From Pseudomonadota bacterium (lineage in GTDB: Bacteria; Pseudomonadota; Gammaproteobacteria; Xanthomonadales; Marinicellaceae), in the NCBI GenBank assembly GCA_008501575.1, contig QQUO01000004.1:1-10769 (forward strand): 10,769 nt of DNA, read 5' to 3'. Shown one piece after another: positions 1 to 6,206 of this stretch (position 1 is the stretch's first letter; each line of letters opens with the position of its first letter). A program made the position numbers and the translations under genes. The notes below the pieces were generated by a model that did not search any database, was not told where the DNA came from, and saw only the letters and a list, made by a program, of their open reading frames with translations.

Positions 1-1749
1 ATAATCTATTTCCACGCTAAAACCTTGACAATCAGAATGCCCGGACAAGCTTAAACGGCCTTTGGGCGGCAGCTCGAGTTCTTTGGCTGTTGGTAAAGTG
101 AATAAGTCAACATCAGTCCCGGCCAGATCAGCGAGCGTTTGCACCAAAGTGAGGTAAAAATAGTAAATATCACGCGGCATATCGTCAATTTCAGTGCCGT
201 AAGCCAGTATTGAATTGTGCCAATCAAGGTCTTGCCCAGCCAGCCATTGACTGAGTTGTGTAGGCTCGTCGGTGTTGGCTAATTCAGCCAGAATTTGTGG
301 TACCTTGGCCATATAAATGACATTGTCTTTTTGCATCCAGTAATGATGCTCTTTGAGTAAGCCTAAATAACGTTCGATATCTGTTGTACTGTTATTGGAC
401 TGATTGACGCTGAGGTAGAGTTTTTCCAAACTGGAAAAATGCATGTGATGAATGGTCACGCCGGCCAGTTTATTTTGCTGAGGTTGTTCATCGAGAGCAT
501 CCAGTATCTGTTGGCTTAATGTATTGTGCAAAGCCGGATCTTTGATTTTTAGCGCCATCCAGCGTCCGGCGTCATCATTGACTAAATAAAACTGTTGTTC
601 ATAGGCGTCTAATAAAGTAAGTGGCTCAAATCCCAGAATTTCTTTGAAGCCATCGTTTATTCCTTGAAATGTTTCTTGCGCTTTTTTTTGTAAGGTTTCT
701 TCACCCTGGGCTGGAATTATTAGCTCATTGATGGTGGTTTGCCACTGCTGACGGGTAGGTAAAGCCATTTGCATAACACTCTTGGGTACACCGGCGGTGG
801 TGATATCAAAACTGTGTTCACTGCGGGGCAGGAACATACGCCAGCCGGCTTCGGGCATGAGATAATGGATGGCAAGACTTGATTTACCGGCATTAGAAGA
901 AGTGCCTAACCAGATGTACTGCGTTTTATCGATGGCCAATGGCTCAAGTTTTTGACGTTGTTCCGGTGGTACAAAACCGGCGCCCAACTGGTAAAGAGTT
1001 GCCGGTGCCATCCACATGCGCAAGTTTAAACCACTGGGGTCAAGTCGTTTATCCAGATCAAGCACATCGTTTAGCGCCGGATCAGCGGGTTTATTCCATA
1101 GTTGATTGAGTTTTTCATTGCTGGCACCGGGACCTGATAGCATTAGAAACTGACCGGTTTTCTCCTGGTATTGAATCCAGTTCGGCATATTCTGAAAGTC
1201 AAAGCGCCATAGTTGCATATCGTCCTGGCGGCTTAATTCAGGGCTGATGCCCGGTGCATAGTCGGTCAGTACTTGATTGACCAGCTCGATCATTTGAGCC
1301 GCACTGAAATCTGAAAATTGAGTGCCGATAGCAACATTTGGCATCAGACCACCGGCCACATAATTGACCGCTGCAATTTCAATGGGACCAGTTTGTTTAT
1401 TCAACAGGGCTTTCAATAACAGTTGACTGTTGGCCGGCACTAAATCCAAATAATTGTCCTCTGCGGCCTGTTTAATTGCTGTGATTTGTTTTTGGAAAAT
1501 TGGGTTTGTTTGTAGTTGATGCAGGCTGTCACCCTTCGGATCAAATAAATAATTCCATAGATTCGGTACGCTGATATAGACCACCGTTTCAGCCGGTAGA
1601 TGATCGCGTAACCAGCTGCTTTTTTCCACGGCAAAGTCAGAACTTTCTAATGTCGGTAACAACTTGGTTTCCTGACTGTCCTCCCGGCAACCGCTGAGAA
1701 AGGTGGTCAGAGCAAGAACGGTGATAATAACTGCTGTTCGAATATACAT
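1..1749 (-). CDS. Large lipoprotein of unknown function, C-terminus cut by window edge
   Basis: An uninterrupted minus-strand reading frame of 583 codons runs from an ATG at 1749 to the left edge without a stop, so the C-terminus is missing. The N-terminus is a lipoprotein signal: Arg4, a hydrophobic core, then the lipobox L-S-G-C with the lipidated Cys at residue 21. The +2 residue is Arg, not Asp, which suggests the outer membrane by the Enterobacteria rule. The mature protein is soluble and rich in Gln, Asn and Leu, with no further membrane span. Around residues 52-60 the stretch L-P-A-E-T-V-V-Y-I-S-V-P resembles the start of DUF3352-type proteins, but this is a loose impression. No catalytic motif was recognised. 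AGAGA about ten bases upstream is a plausible weak ribosome site. The gene is divergent from the satD cassette. The frame and lipoprotein status are clear; the function is unknown. Confidence 0.85.
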   Translation of the reverse strand, partial: MYIRTAVIITVLALTTFLSGCREDSQETKLLPTLESSDFAVEKSSWLRDHLPAETVVYISVPNLWNYLFDPKGDSLHQLQTNPIFQKQITAIKQAAEDNYLDLVPANSQLLLKALLNKQTGPIEIAAVNYVAGGLMPNVAIGTQFSDFSAAQMIELVNQVLTDYAPGISPELSRQDDMQLWRFDFQNMPNWIQYQEKTGQFLMLSGPGASNEKLNQLWNKPADPALNDVLDLDKRLDPSGLNLRMWMAPATLYQLGAGFVPPEQRQKLEPLAIDKTQYIWLGTSSNAGKSSLAIHYLMPEAGWRMFLPRSEHSFDITTAGVPKSVMQMALPTRQQWQTTINELIIPAQGEETLQKKAQETFQGINDGFKEILGFEPLTLLDAYEQQFYLVNDDAGRWMALKIKDPALHNTLSQQILDALDEQPQQNKLAGVTIHHMHFSSLEKLYLSVNQSNNSTTDIERYLGLLKEHHYWMQKDNVIYMAKVPQILAELANTDEPTQLSQWLAGQDLDWHNSILAYGTEIDDMPRDIYYFYLTLVQTLADLAGTDVDLFTLPTAKELELPPKGRLSLSGHSDCQGFSVEIDY

Positions 1750-1791
1750 AATGCAAAGGTCTCTAATAAATTTAATGTGTTCAGTGCTTAC

Positions 1792-1820
1792 ATTTTAGGC
1801 GAATTGACGAACCTGGTGAA
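1792..1820 (-). promoter_or_regulatory. Candidate sigma-70 promoter of the lipoprotein gene
   Basis: Read on the minus strand, TTCACC (1820-1815, 4 of 6 to TTGACA) is followed after 17 bases by TAAAAT (1797-1792, 5 of 6 to TATAAT). Transcription would start near 1785, leaving a leader of about 35 bases before the ATG at 1749. This is a consensus match only. Confidence 0.45.
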
Positions 1821-1876
1821 ATTTAATTATTTGAGTCAGTCGTTACCCGGTTGAATTTTTACCCTAAAATATTGTT

Positions 1877-1916
1877 TTGAGTGTTGGTTTTTTAGTGATA
1901 GAATAAGTTTTATAAT
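1877..1916 (+). promoter_or_regulatory. Candidate promoter region of the satD cassette
   Basis: Two overlapping possibilities are seen. A perfect TATAAT lies at 1911-1916 with only a poor T-rich -35 upstream. Alternatively, TTGAGT (1877-1882) and TAGAAT (1899-1904) are separated by 16 bases. The first would start transcription at about 1922, inside the dyad at 1919-1968, which is a usual place for a repressor site. The DNA is so AT-rich that chance matches are likely. Confidence 0.35.
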
Positions 1917-1918
1917 TA

Positions 1919-1968
1919 ATATCATTTAAAAAAACGATAAATGACAATATCGTTTATAAATATGATAT
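1919..1968. promoter_or_regulatory. Nested concentric inverted repeat, candidate operator
   Basis: Two inverted repeats share one centre (between 1943 and 1944). The inner pair is AAACGATA (1932-1939) with TATCGTTT (1948-1955), 8 of 8 matching around an 8-base spacer. The outer pair is ATATCAT (1919-1925) with ATGATAT (1962-1968), 7 of 7. Two further pairs between them also match. The element sits just after the candidate -10 and 30 bases before the satD start. Such double half-sites suit a dimeric or tetrameric DNA-binding protein. The HTH-bearing SatD protein encoded next is a possible binder (inference). Confidence 0.5.
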
Positions 1969-1988
1969 ATTTAATTATCGCGTTATTT

Positions 1989-1992
1989 GGAG
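1989..1992 (+). promoter_or_regulatory. Shine-Dalgarno GGAG that fixes the satD start
   Basis: GGAG at 1989-1992 is followed by six bases and then GTG at 1999. The longer reading from TTG at 1987 would place this site inside the gene, with no ribosome site of its own. GTG at 2002, nine bases away, is the only close rival. Confidence 0.65.
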
Positions 1993-1998
1993 ATAAAA

Positions 1999-2646
1999 GT
2001 GGTGATTTCAGTGATAAAAGGCGATATTGTGGCATCTCGTCAGTTAGAAAATCCCAACAGATGGTTACAACCTCTAAAAGCATTGTTTAATCAATGGGGC
2101 CGTACCCCAGCTCAATGGGAGCTGGTTTGGGGTGATTCATTTCAGTTGGAAGTGACAGAGCCGGCAACGGTATTACACAAAGCCCTGGCCATCAAAGCCC
2201 TCATTAAACAAATTATGCCGGAACAATCCACGCAAACAATCAGTCCCTTGGATGTGCGTATGGGCATTGGTATGGGCGCTAAATCCTATGCTGGTGAACG
2301 GGTATCAGAAAGTAATGGCCCGGCTTTTATTTACGCCGGTGAGGCATTTGAACAATTGCAGAAGTCCAAGACCAATCTGGCTGTAAAAAGTCCCTGGTCG
2401 AACTTTGATGAGGAAATGAACCTGTATTTAAAATTGGCTGGCATCTTTATGGATGATTGGTCGGTGTTATCAGCACAATTGGTTGCTTATGTTTTAAACA
2501 ACCCTGAGGCCACCCAGACTGAGATTGGAGCTCAATTGGGTATTAAACAGAACTCTGTCAGTGGCCGCTGGCATCGGGCACGAATTAATGAATTACAAGA
2601 AGTTGAATCGGTTTTTCGACAACGGTTACAAGAGAACATGGCATGA
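1999..2646 (+). CDS. SatD-family protein with C-terminal helix-turn-helix
   Basis: The 215-residue product resembles the SatD family, named after a gene of the streptococcal sat (secretion and acid tolerance) locus, whose biochemical role is unknown. The N-terminus has K-G-D-I-V-A-S-R (residues 7-14), then W-G-D-S-F-Q (44-49), then R-M-G-I-G-M-G (87-93) and G-P-A-F-I-Y-A-G-E (107-115). The order and spacing of these motifs recall the palm fold of class III nucleotidyl cyclases (metal Asp in 'DIxxS', 'GD' hairpin, 'RxGIxxG'), which is my inference. Residues about 168-196 form a sigma-region-4-like helix-turn-helix (T-Q-T-E-I-G-A-Q-L-G-I, then S-V-S-G-R-W). GTG at 1999 is chosen over TTG at 1987 because GGAG lies six bases before it and family members begin close to this point. 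The stop overlaps the next gene by four bases, suggesting translational coupling with the DUF3307 partner. Confidence 0.85.
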   Translation: MVISVIKGDIVASRQLENPNRWLQPLKALFNQWGRTPAQWELVWGDSFQLEVTEPATVLHKALAIKALIKQIMPEQSTQTISPLDVRMGIGMGAKSYAGERVSESNGPAFIYAGEAFEQLQKSKTNLAVKSPWSNFDEEMNLYLKLAGIFMDDWSVLSAQLVAYVLNNPEATQTEIGAQLGIKQNSVSGRWHRARINELQEVESVFRQRLQENMA

Positions 2647-3356
2647 TTATTCTGATTAAATTAATTTTTGTCCATTTTATTGGCGATTTCGTATTACAAC
2701 CGCGTTCATGGGTTACAGACAAGGAGGCCAATAAGCTTTATTCATGGCGTTTATATGCCCATGTGTTGGTGCATGGTTTATTGGTGTTACTTGTTTTAGG
2801 TTCGTGGCAATACGGGTTACTGGCTTTGCTGATTATGGCATTACATTTTATTGTTGATGTGCTGAAGCTCTATGCCCAAAGAGAAGACACCCGAACCCGC
2901 TGGTTTATCATTGACCAAAGCCTGCATATCATCGGAATTGCGGTGATATGGTTTATTTTGTTTAAACCAAGCATTGATCTATTGACCTGGTTTAACAGTC
3001 AAGCCATTTGGCTGTATGCCACGGCATTGCTGTTTTTGACCTTTGTGGCCGGTGTTGTGGTACAAATTCTGATGTCACGCTGGACCGACACCTTGAATGA
3101 TCTGCAAGATGGTTCTCTGGCCCATGCCGGCCGCTATATTGGCATGCTGGAAAGACTGTTTGTTTTTGTTTTTATTGTGGTCGGGCAGTGGCAAGCCATC
3201 GGTTTTTTACTCGGTGCCAAATCCGTGTTTCGCTTTGGCGACCTGAAAGAATCAAAAAACCGACAATTGACGGAATATATTTTAATTGGTACTTTACTGA
3301 GTTTTGCCATTGCCGTAGCCACGGCCATGCTGGTGGTATTTCTAATTGGAGAGTGA
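2643..3356 (+). CDS. DUF3307 integral membrane protein
   Basis: This 237-residue inner-membrane protein has about six hydrophobic segments (roughly residues 2-20, 40-52, 57-75, 88-107, 122-143, 171-192, with a last one at 212-235). It matches the DUF3307 family by the opening H-F-I-G-D-F-V-L-Q (11-19), by H-F-I-V-D-V-L-K (68-75), and by the C-terminal pattern G-R-Y-I-G-M-L-E-R followed by G-A-K-S-V-F-R-F. DUF3307 genes are often next to satD-like genes, as here. Function is unknown. Four His/Asp pairs spaced i,i+4 (H11/D15, H40/H44, H68/D72, D91/H95) lie in or beside successive hydrophobic helices and could bind a metal. The ATG overlaps the satD stop as ATGA, so translation is probably coupled. 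The sat-like pair is followed five bases later by an acetyltransferase gene. Confidence 0.88.
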   Translation: MIILIKLIFVHFIGDFVLQPRSWVTDKEANKLYSWRLYAHVLVHGLLVLLVLGSWQYGLLALLIMALHFIVDVLKLYAQREDTRTRWFIIDQSLHIIGIAVIWFILFKPSIDLLTWFNSQAIWLYATALLFLTFVAGVVVQILMSRWTDTLNDLQDGSLAHAGRYIGMLERLFVFVFIVVGQWQAIGFLLGAKSVFRFGDLKESKNRQLTEYILIGTLLSFAIAVATAMLVVFLIGE

Positions 3357-3361
3357 CACTT

Positions 3362-3907
3362 ATGATAACCATTGATAACAGTGTACGATTAAGCTACCAA
3401 TTAATGACTGAATCTGATGCCGATTTATTGTTTGCCTTGGACCAAGATCCGGTGGTGATGGCGCACATCAATCATGGAAAACTCACAAGTCGTGAAGATA
3501 TTGAAGAAATCTTCATTCCTCGCATGTTGCAATACCGAAATCCTGAAAAAGGATGGGGTTTATGGCAAGTGAATACCCTAGAAGAAGATGATTTTATCGG
3601 TTGGATTTTGGTGCGGCCTATGCATTTTTTCAGCAACCAACGTGATGATGAAGGCCTCGAGTTGGGGTGGCGGTTTATGCAAAAAAGCTGGGGCAAAGGC
3701 TATGCCACAGAAGCTGCTAAGGCGGTGATGAGCGCATTACATCAACAAGCCAATTACAAACGCTTTTCAGCGGTGGCAGTACCCGATAATAGCGGTTCAA
3801 TTCGAATAATGGACAAACTAGGTATGTGTTATCAAAAAACCACGGTGCATGAGGATCCATTGGGTGATATGGAAGCTGTATATTATTCAGTAACTTTGGG
3901 GGAGTAA
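3362..3907 (+). CDS. GNAT N-acetyltransferase, RimJ/RimL-like
   Basis: The 181-residue protein is a one-domain GNAT acetyltransferase of the RimJ/RimL-like (Acetyltransf_3) type, which transfers acetyl from acetyl-CoA to an amino group. The acetyl-CoA pyrophosphate loop is W-G-K-G-Y-A-T-E-A (residues 110-118), preceded by the strand L-E-L-G-W-R-F. The later A-V-P-D-N-S-G-S-I-R-I-M-D-K-L-G-M (139-155) is the usual 'N-x-x-S-x-x-x-x-x-K-L-G-F' signature. The frame stays open upstream to 3188, but GGAGAG at 3348-3353 with an eight-base gap selects ATG 3362, five bases after the DUF3307 stop. It ends with a TAATG overlap of one base with the next GNAT gene. The substrate cannot be read from the sequence. 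Confidence 0.92.
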   Translation: MITIDNSVRLSYQLMTESDADLLFALDQDPVVMAHINHGKLTSREDIEEIFIPRMLQYRNPEKGWGLWQVNTLEEDDFIGWILVRPMHFFSNQRDDEGLELGWRFMQKSWGKGYATEAAKAVMSALHQQANYKRFSAVAVPDNSGSIRIMDKLGMCYQKTTVHEDPLGDMEAVYYSVTLGE

Positions 3908-4392
3908 TGGAAACTATTATTCGCCCAATAAAACCAGAAGACAATGCCACTGTTAAAAATCTGGTGCATGATGTGCTTATTGAACATGGCATATCCGGCG
4001 AGGGCTTTGCCGGGGTGGATCCGGAAATGGCTGATATGTACTCGGCGTATCAAGGACCCATGGCAGCGTATTACGTCATTGAGCAGGCCGGTAAAATTAT
4101 GGGTGCCGGCGGTTTTGCACCTTTGGTCGGATGTGAAGGTGAGGGCATCGCTGAGTTGCGCAAAATGTATCTCAGGCCGGAATTGCGGGGACAAGGTTGG
4201 GGTCATCGGCTGTTGATTAAGTGCATCGAAAGCGCCCGACAAGCGGGTTTTAAACAAATGTATCTTGAAACCACACCGGCGATGAAAGCCGCCCAAAAAC
4301 TCTATTTAAAGCATGGATTTGATTATCGAGATACCCGCCTGGGTAATACCGGGCATGGCGGCTGTGAAGTTTTGATGTCGCGTTGTTTATAG
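3907..4392 (+). CDS. GNAT N-acetyltransferase
   Basis: This 161-residue GNAT protein belongs to a different subfamily from its upstream neighbour. The signature A-E-L-R-K-M-Y-L-R-P-E-L-R-G-Q-G-W-G (82-99) holds the acetyl-CoA loop R-G-Q-G-W-G. It is followed by Y-L-E-T-T (119-123) and K-L-Y-L-K-H-G-F (131-138), then G-N-T-G-H-G-G-C. This ending is typical of the GNATs that are sometimes fused to a MarR-type helix-turn-helix domain; no such fusion exists here. Its ATG overlaps the previous stop by one base and GGGGGAG lies just upstream, so it is probably co-transcribed and coupled. It closes the cassette, and no strong terminator is evident directly after it. The substrate is unknown. Confidence 0.92.
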   Translation: METIIRPIKPEDNATVKNLVHDVLIEHGISGEGFAGVDPEMADMYSAYQGPMAAYYVIEQAGKIMGAGGFAPLVGCEGEGIAELRKMYLRPELRGQGWGHRLLIKCIESARQAGFKQMYLETTPAMKAAQKLYLKHGFDYRDTRLGNTGHGGCEVLMSRCL

Positions 4393-4563
4393 AATGGGCC
4401 GGAGTCGATTAATATTTTAGAATAATCACATTTTTGAACTGTTCTATCGTAGCTGCGGGCCTGCCCTAAGGGGCCCTCATGTTGGTGCGCCCGCCTTGCC
4501 CCACAGCAGTGTAATTAGTCAATTAGCCTAAACAATTTTTCACCCATAAACTCATAAAAAGGT
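4393..4563. other. Non-coding gap with a GC-rich hairpin-prone island
   Basis: No gene is seen here. A GC-rich patch at about 4452-4505 stands out from AT-rich flanks. It contains inverted repeats GCGGGC (4455-4460) with GCCCGC (4489-4494), and inside them GGGCC (4457-4461) with GGCCC (4472-4476). It could fold in RNA downstream of the GNAT gene, but no U-tract follows, so an intrinsic terminator is not supported. It may be a remnant of a dispersed repeat. Confidence 0.4.
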
Positions 4564-4629
4564 AACCACAAGGATCGTAGCCACGGGTGTATTCATTGGT
4601 TAGTAGAGTGTTTCTCTATGTCCTTTGTG
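4564..4629. repeat. Degenerate copy of the long palindromic repeat
   Basis: The start AACCACAAGGATCGTAG (4564-4580) resembles the left arm of the repeats at 8654 and 8763. The end CTCTATGTCCTTTGTG (4614-4629), reverse-complemented, matches the end of the left arm of the 8764 copy in 14 of 16 positions. The middle has decayed. It is therefore a worn relative of the array at 8654-9033. Confidence 0.55.
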
Positions 4630-4650
4630 CGTATGTGATGATATTTTCTA

Positions 4651-4680
4651 AAAGACACTGGATGCCGGCCTTCGCCGGCA
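4651..4680. repeat. REP-like palindromic element
   Basis: AAAGACACTGGA precedes a perfect hairpin: TGCCGGC (4663-4669), loop CTTC, GCCGGCA (4674-4680). A second copy with the same AAAGAC-CTGGA lead and same stem-loop geometry occurs at 8826-8855. It lies 15 bases after the stop of the minus-strand membrane gene, so it could protect or end that transcript, but it lacks an adjoining U-tract on either strand. Confidence 0.6.
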
Positions 4681-4695
4681 AGGTGGATATGAGTA

Positions 4696-5196
4696 TTATT
4701 TTTTTAGCGGATAATAGGTTTTCACCAGCATTTTACCGGCTAAATAGCCACCATAGGCCGCCATAAACCACTGCCAAAAAGGTGCCTGGCCGGTATTCAT
4801 CCAATACACCGGCCAGGAGATGGCGGTGATGAAATTCATCAAAGAGTCAATGAAAAAACGGATGATCATACCGATACTGATGCCGCTAAAAATACCCTCT
4901 GATCCGCTTGGCATCGAGAGTAGGTCAAAAACTTCCCGGGCTTCAACAATGATATAGGTCAACACCGCCACCAACCCGTAGAAGCCGCCGCCAAAAGTCA
5001 GCCATTTATTGGCCAGAAAATCTGTGTAATTAGATGAAGGCTGAGATTCGAGCTCATCGACATCGAGCTCATCTTCATCGTCGTCTTTATACAATTTCTG
5101 GAAATCCGGGTTGGCGTGGTTGCGAATAAAATAAAACATGAGGCCGCTACACAGTGCCATGGTGATAAAGACCAGACTTAATTCAAACAGATGCAT
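4696..5196 (-). CDS. Small integral membrane protein, unknown function
   Basis: The 166-residue product is not recognised. It has an N-terminal span (about residues 4-24), then a strongly acidic cytoplasm-like linker with D-D-D-E-D-E-L-D-V-D-E-L-E (38-50), then three hydrophobic stretches (about 67-84, 103-131 rich in Ile, Phe and Gly, and 141-158). It ends in basic residues (P-L-K-K). The frame is open further upstream to 5262, but AAGGA on the minus strand (5209-5205), eight bases before ATG 5196, fixes the start. That site and the first five codons lie within the 3' end of the EamA gene, a 14-base overlap, so translation is probably coupled and the two form one operon. A role related to the transporter is only suggested by context. 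Confidence 0.8.
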   Translation of the reverse strand: MHLFELSLVFITMALCSGLMFYFIRNHANPDFQKLYKDDDEDELDVDELESQPSSNYTDFLANKWLTFGGGFYGLVAVLTYIIVEAREVFDLLSMPSGSEGIFSGISIGMIIRFFIDSLMNFITAISWPVYWMNTGQAPFWQWFMAAYGGYLAGKMLVKTYYPLKK

Positions 5197-6112
5197 GCGA
5201 TTGTTCCTTAATGGGTTGATTAACGGGTTTTGCTTGTGAACAGAGCCACACAGACAGCACAATTAAACCGGCACCGATGAGCAACCTCAGCCATTCTATA
5301 TCACTGTTCCAAAACAAAAAATTTACCAAAATACCGACCGGAATCAGCATATTGTTCATGGTCGCCACTTGCCCGGTATTAACCTGTTTTATGGCGATGC
5401 TCCAGGCGAGATAACCAAAAGCAGAGGCACCCACACCCAGCCAGATAAGCACCGACCATTGGCTCAGGCTAATGGCTTGAATATGCCAATCACCAAACAG
5501 CACAACGCCCAGACCGGAGACCAATGACGCGCCCAGAAAAAAACAGGCGAATACCTGGGATTGTTGCTTAACACCACCCAACGGCAAGCGCTTATAGGCA
5601 ACCTGGCCGATGGCAAAGCACAGGTTGGCGCCTTGAATCAGCATAAAGCCCGTCAGTGCGCCCTGATTGATACCGTCATATCGAATGACCGCGGCGCCAA
5701 TAACAGCGATAACAGCGGCCAACCACCAGCGAACTGGCAGGCGCCGCCGTCCGATAATAAACTCATCAATCACCGTAATCCACAGGGGAGTAAAAATGGT
5801 AAATAACAAGACCTCAGGTACGGTTAAGTAAGCAAAGGCATGGTACAAAAACAGGTAAGTGGCACCGACCTGAACGCCACCGATGGCAACCAAAGCCAGT
5901 AATTTGTTCGGCGCAAAAGTGCGTGGTCGAAAAAATGGCAAGAGCAGCAAGAAAGCCATCAACACCCGAATAAAAACCGCCAGATAACTGTCCACATGGC
6001 CACTTAAATAAACACCAATCAGTGAAAAACTAAACGCCCAGATAAACGTCACCAACCAAAGTATTGGCATGGCCGAGATTTTGAAGGTTGTTTTGTTCGA
6101 TAATTCCATCAT
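5183..6112 (-). CDS. EamA-family (DMT superfamily) transporter
   Basis: The 309-residue protein has about ten hydrophobic helices arranged as two EamA repeats, the usual layout and length for drug/metabolite-transporter (DMT) permeases of the inner membrane. Repeat one starts at P-I-L-W-L-V-T-F-I-W-A-F and holds A-V-F-I-R-V-L-M-A-F. Repeat two carries L-C-F-A-I-G-Q-V-A-Y-K-R and ends in W-L-R-L-L-I-G-A-G-L-I-V-L-S-V. Substrates of this family range from amino acids to small metabolites and cannot be told here. The start is uncertain: ATG 6112, ATG 6109 and, less likely, ATG 6148 or TTG 6175 are in frame. I prefer 6112 because the upstream part overlaps a plausible promoter. The Shine-Dalgarno is weak (AAAGAT very close to the ATG). 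Confidence 0.9.
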   Translation of the reverse strand: MMELSNKTTFKISAMPILWLVTFIWAFSFSLIGVYLSGHVDSYLAVFIRVLMAFLLLLPFFRPRTFAPNKLLALVAIGGVQVGATYLFLYHAFAYLTVPEVLLFTIFTPLWITVIDEFIIGRRRLPVRWWLAAVIAVIGAAVIRYDGINQGALTGFMLIQGANLCFAIGQVAYKRLPLGGVKQQSQVFACFFLGASLVSGLGVVLFGDWHIQAISLSQWSVLIWLGVGASAFGYLAWSIAIKQVNTGQVATMNNMLIPVGILVNFLFWNSDIEWLRLLIGAGLIVLSVWLCSQAKPVNQPIKEQSHASV

Positions 6113-6126
6113 TATCTTTGAGCGAA

Positions 6127-6154
6127 TTGAGCAAAAAGAGTGTAACATTATCTT
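6127..6154 (+). promoter_or_regulatory. Weak candidate promoter of the cyclophilin gene
   Basis: TTGAGC (6127-6132) and TATCTT (6149-6154) are 16 bases apart on the plus strand, in the divergent gap before the isomerase gene. The match is modest and overlaps the opposing candidate promoter. Confidence 0.25.
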
Positions 6155-6175
6155 TGTGATGACATGAAACAACAA
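6147..6175 (-). promoter_or_regulatory. Candidate promoter of the EamA operon
   Basis: On the minus strand TTGTTG (6175-6170) is followed after 17 bases by GATAAT (6152-6147, 5 of 6 to consensus). Transcription would begin near 6140, about 28 bases before ATG 6112. This argues against starts at 6148 or 6175. Confidence 0.4.
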
Positions 6176-6206
6176 GTTTTCAAATAAAAAAATAGGAAAA
6201 CATATT

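Noticed and set aside
830..930. G-T-S-S-N-A-G-K-S in the lipoprotein as a Walker A motif
   Set aside because: The spacing is wrong (five residues, not four, between the glycines), and the protein is a lipoprotein without other ATPase motifs.
3188..3361. Longer N-terminus for the first GNAT protein
   Set aside because: It would lie in the DUF3307 gene, and a strong GGAGAG site selects ATG 3362.
4663..4680. GC-rich hairpin as an intrinsic terminator
   Set aside because: No U-tract directly follows on either strand, and a related copy lies inside a repeat at 8838-8855, which points to a REP-like element instead.
5561..5806. Plus-strand reading frame within the EamA gene
   Set aside because: It is antisense to a clear transporter, has no family resemblance and no ribosome site.
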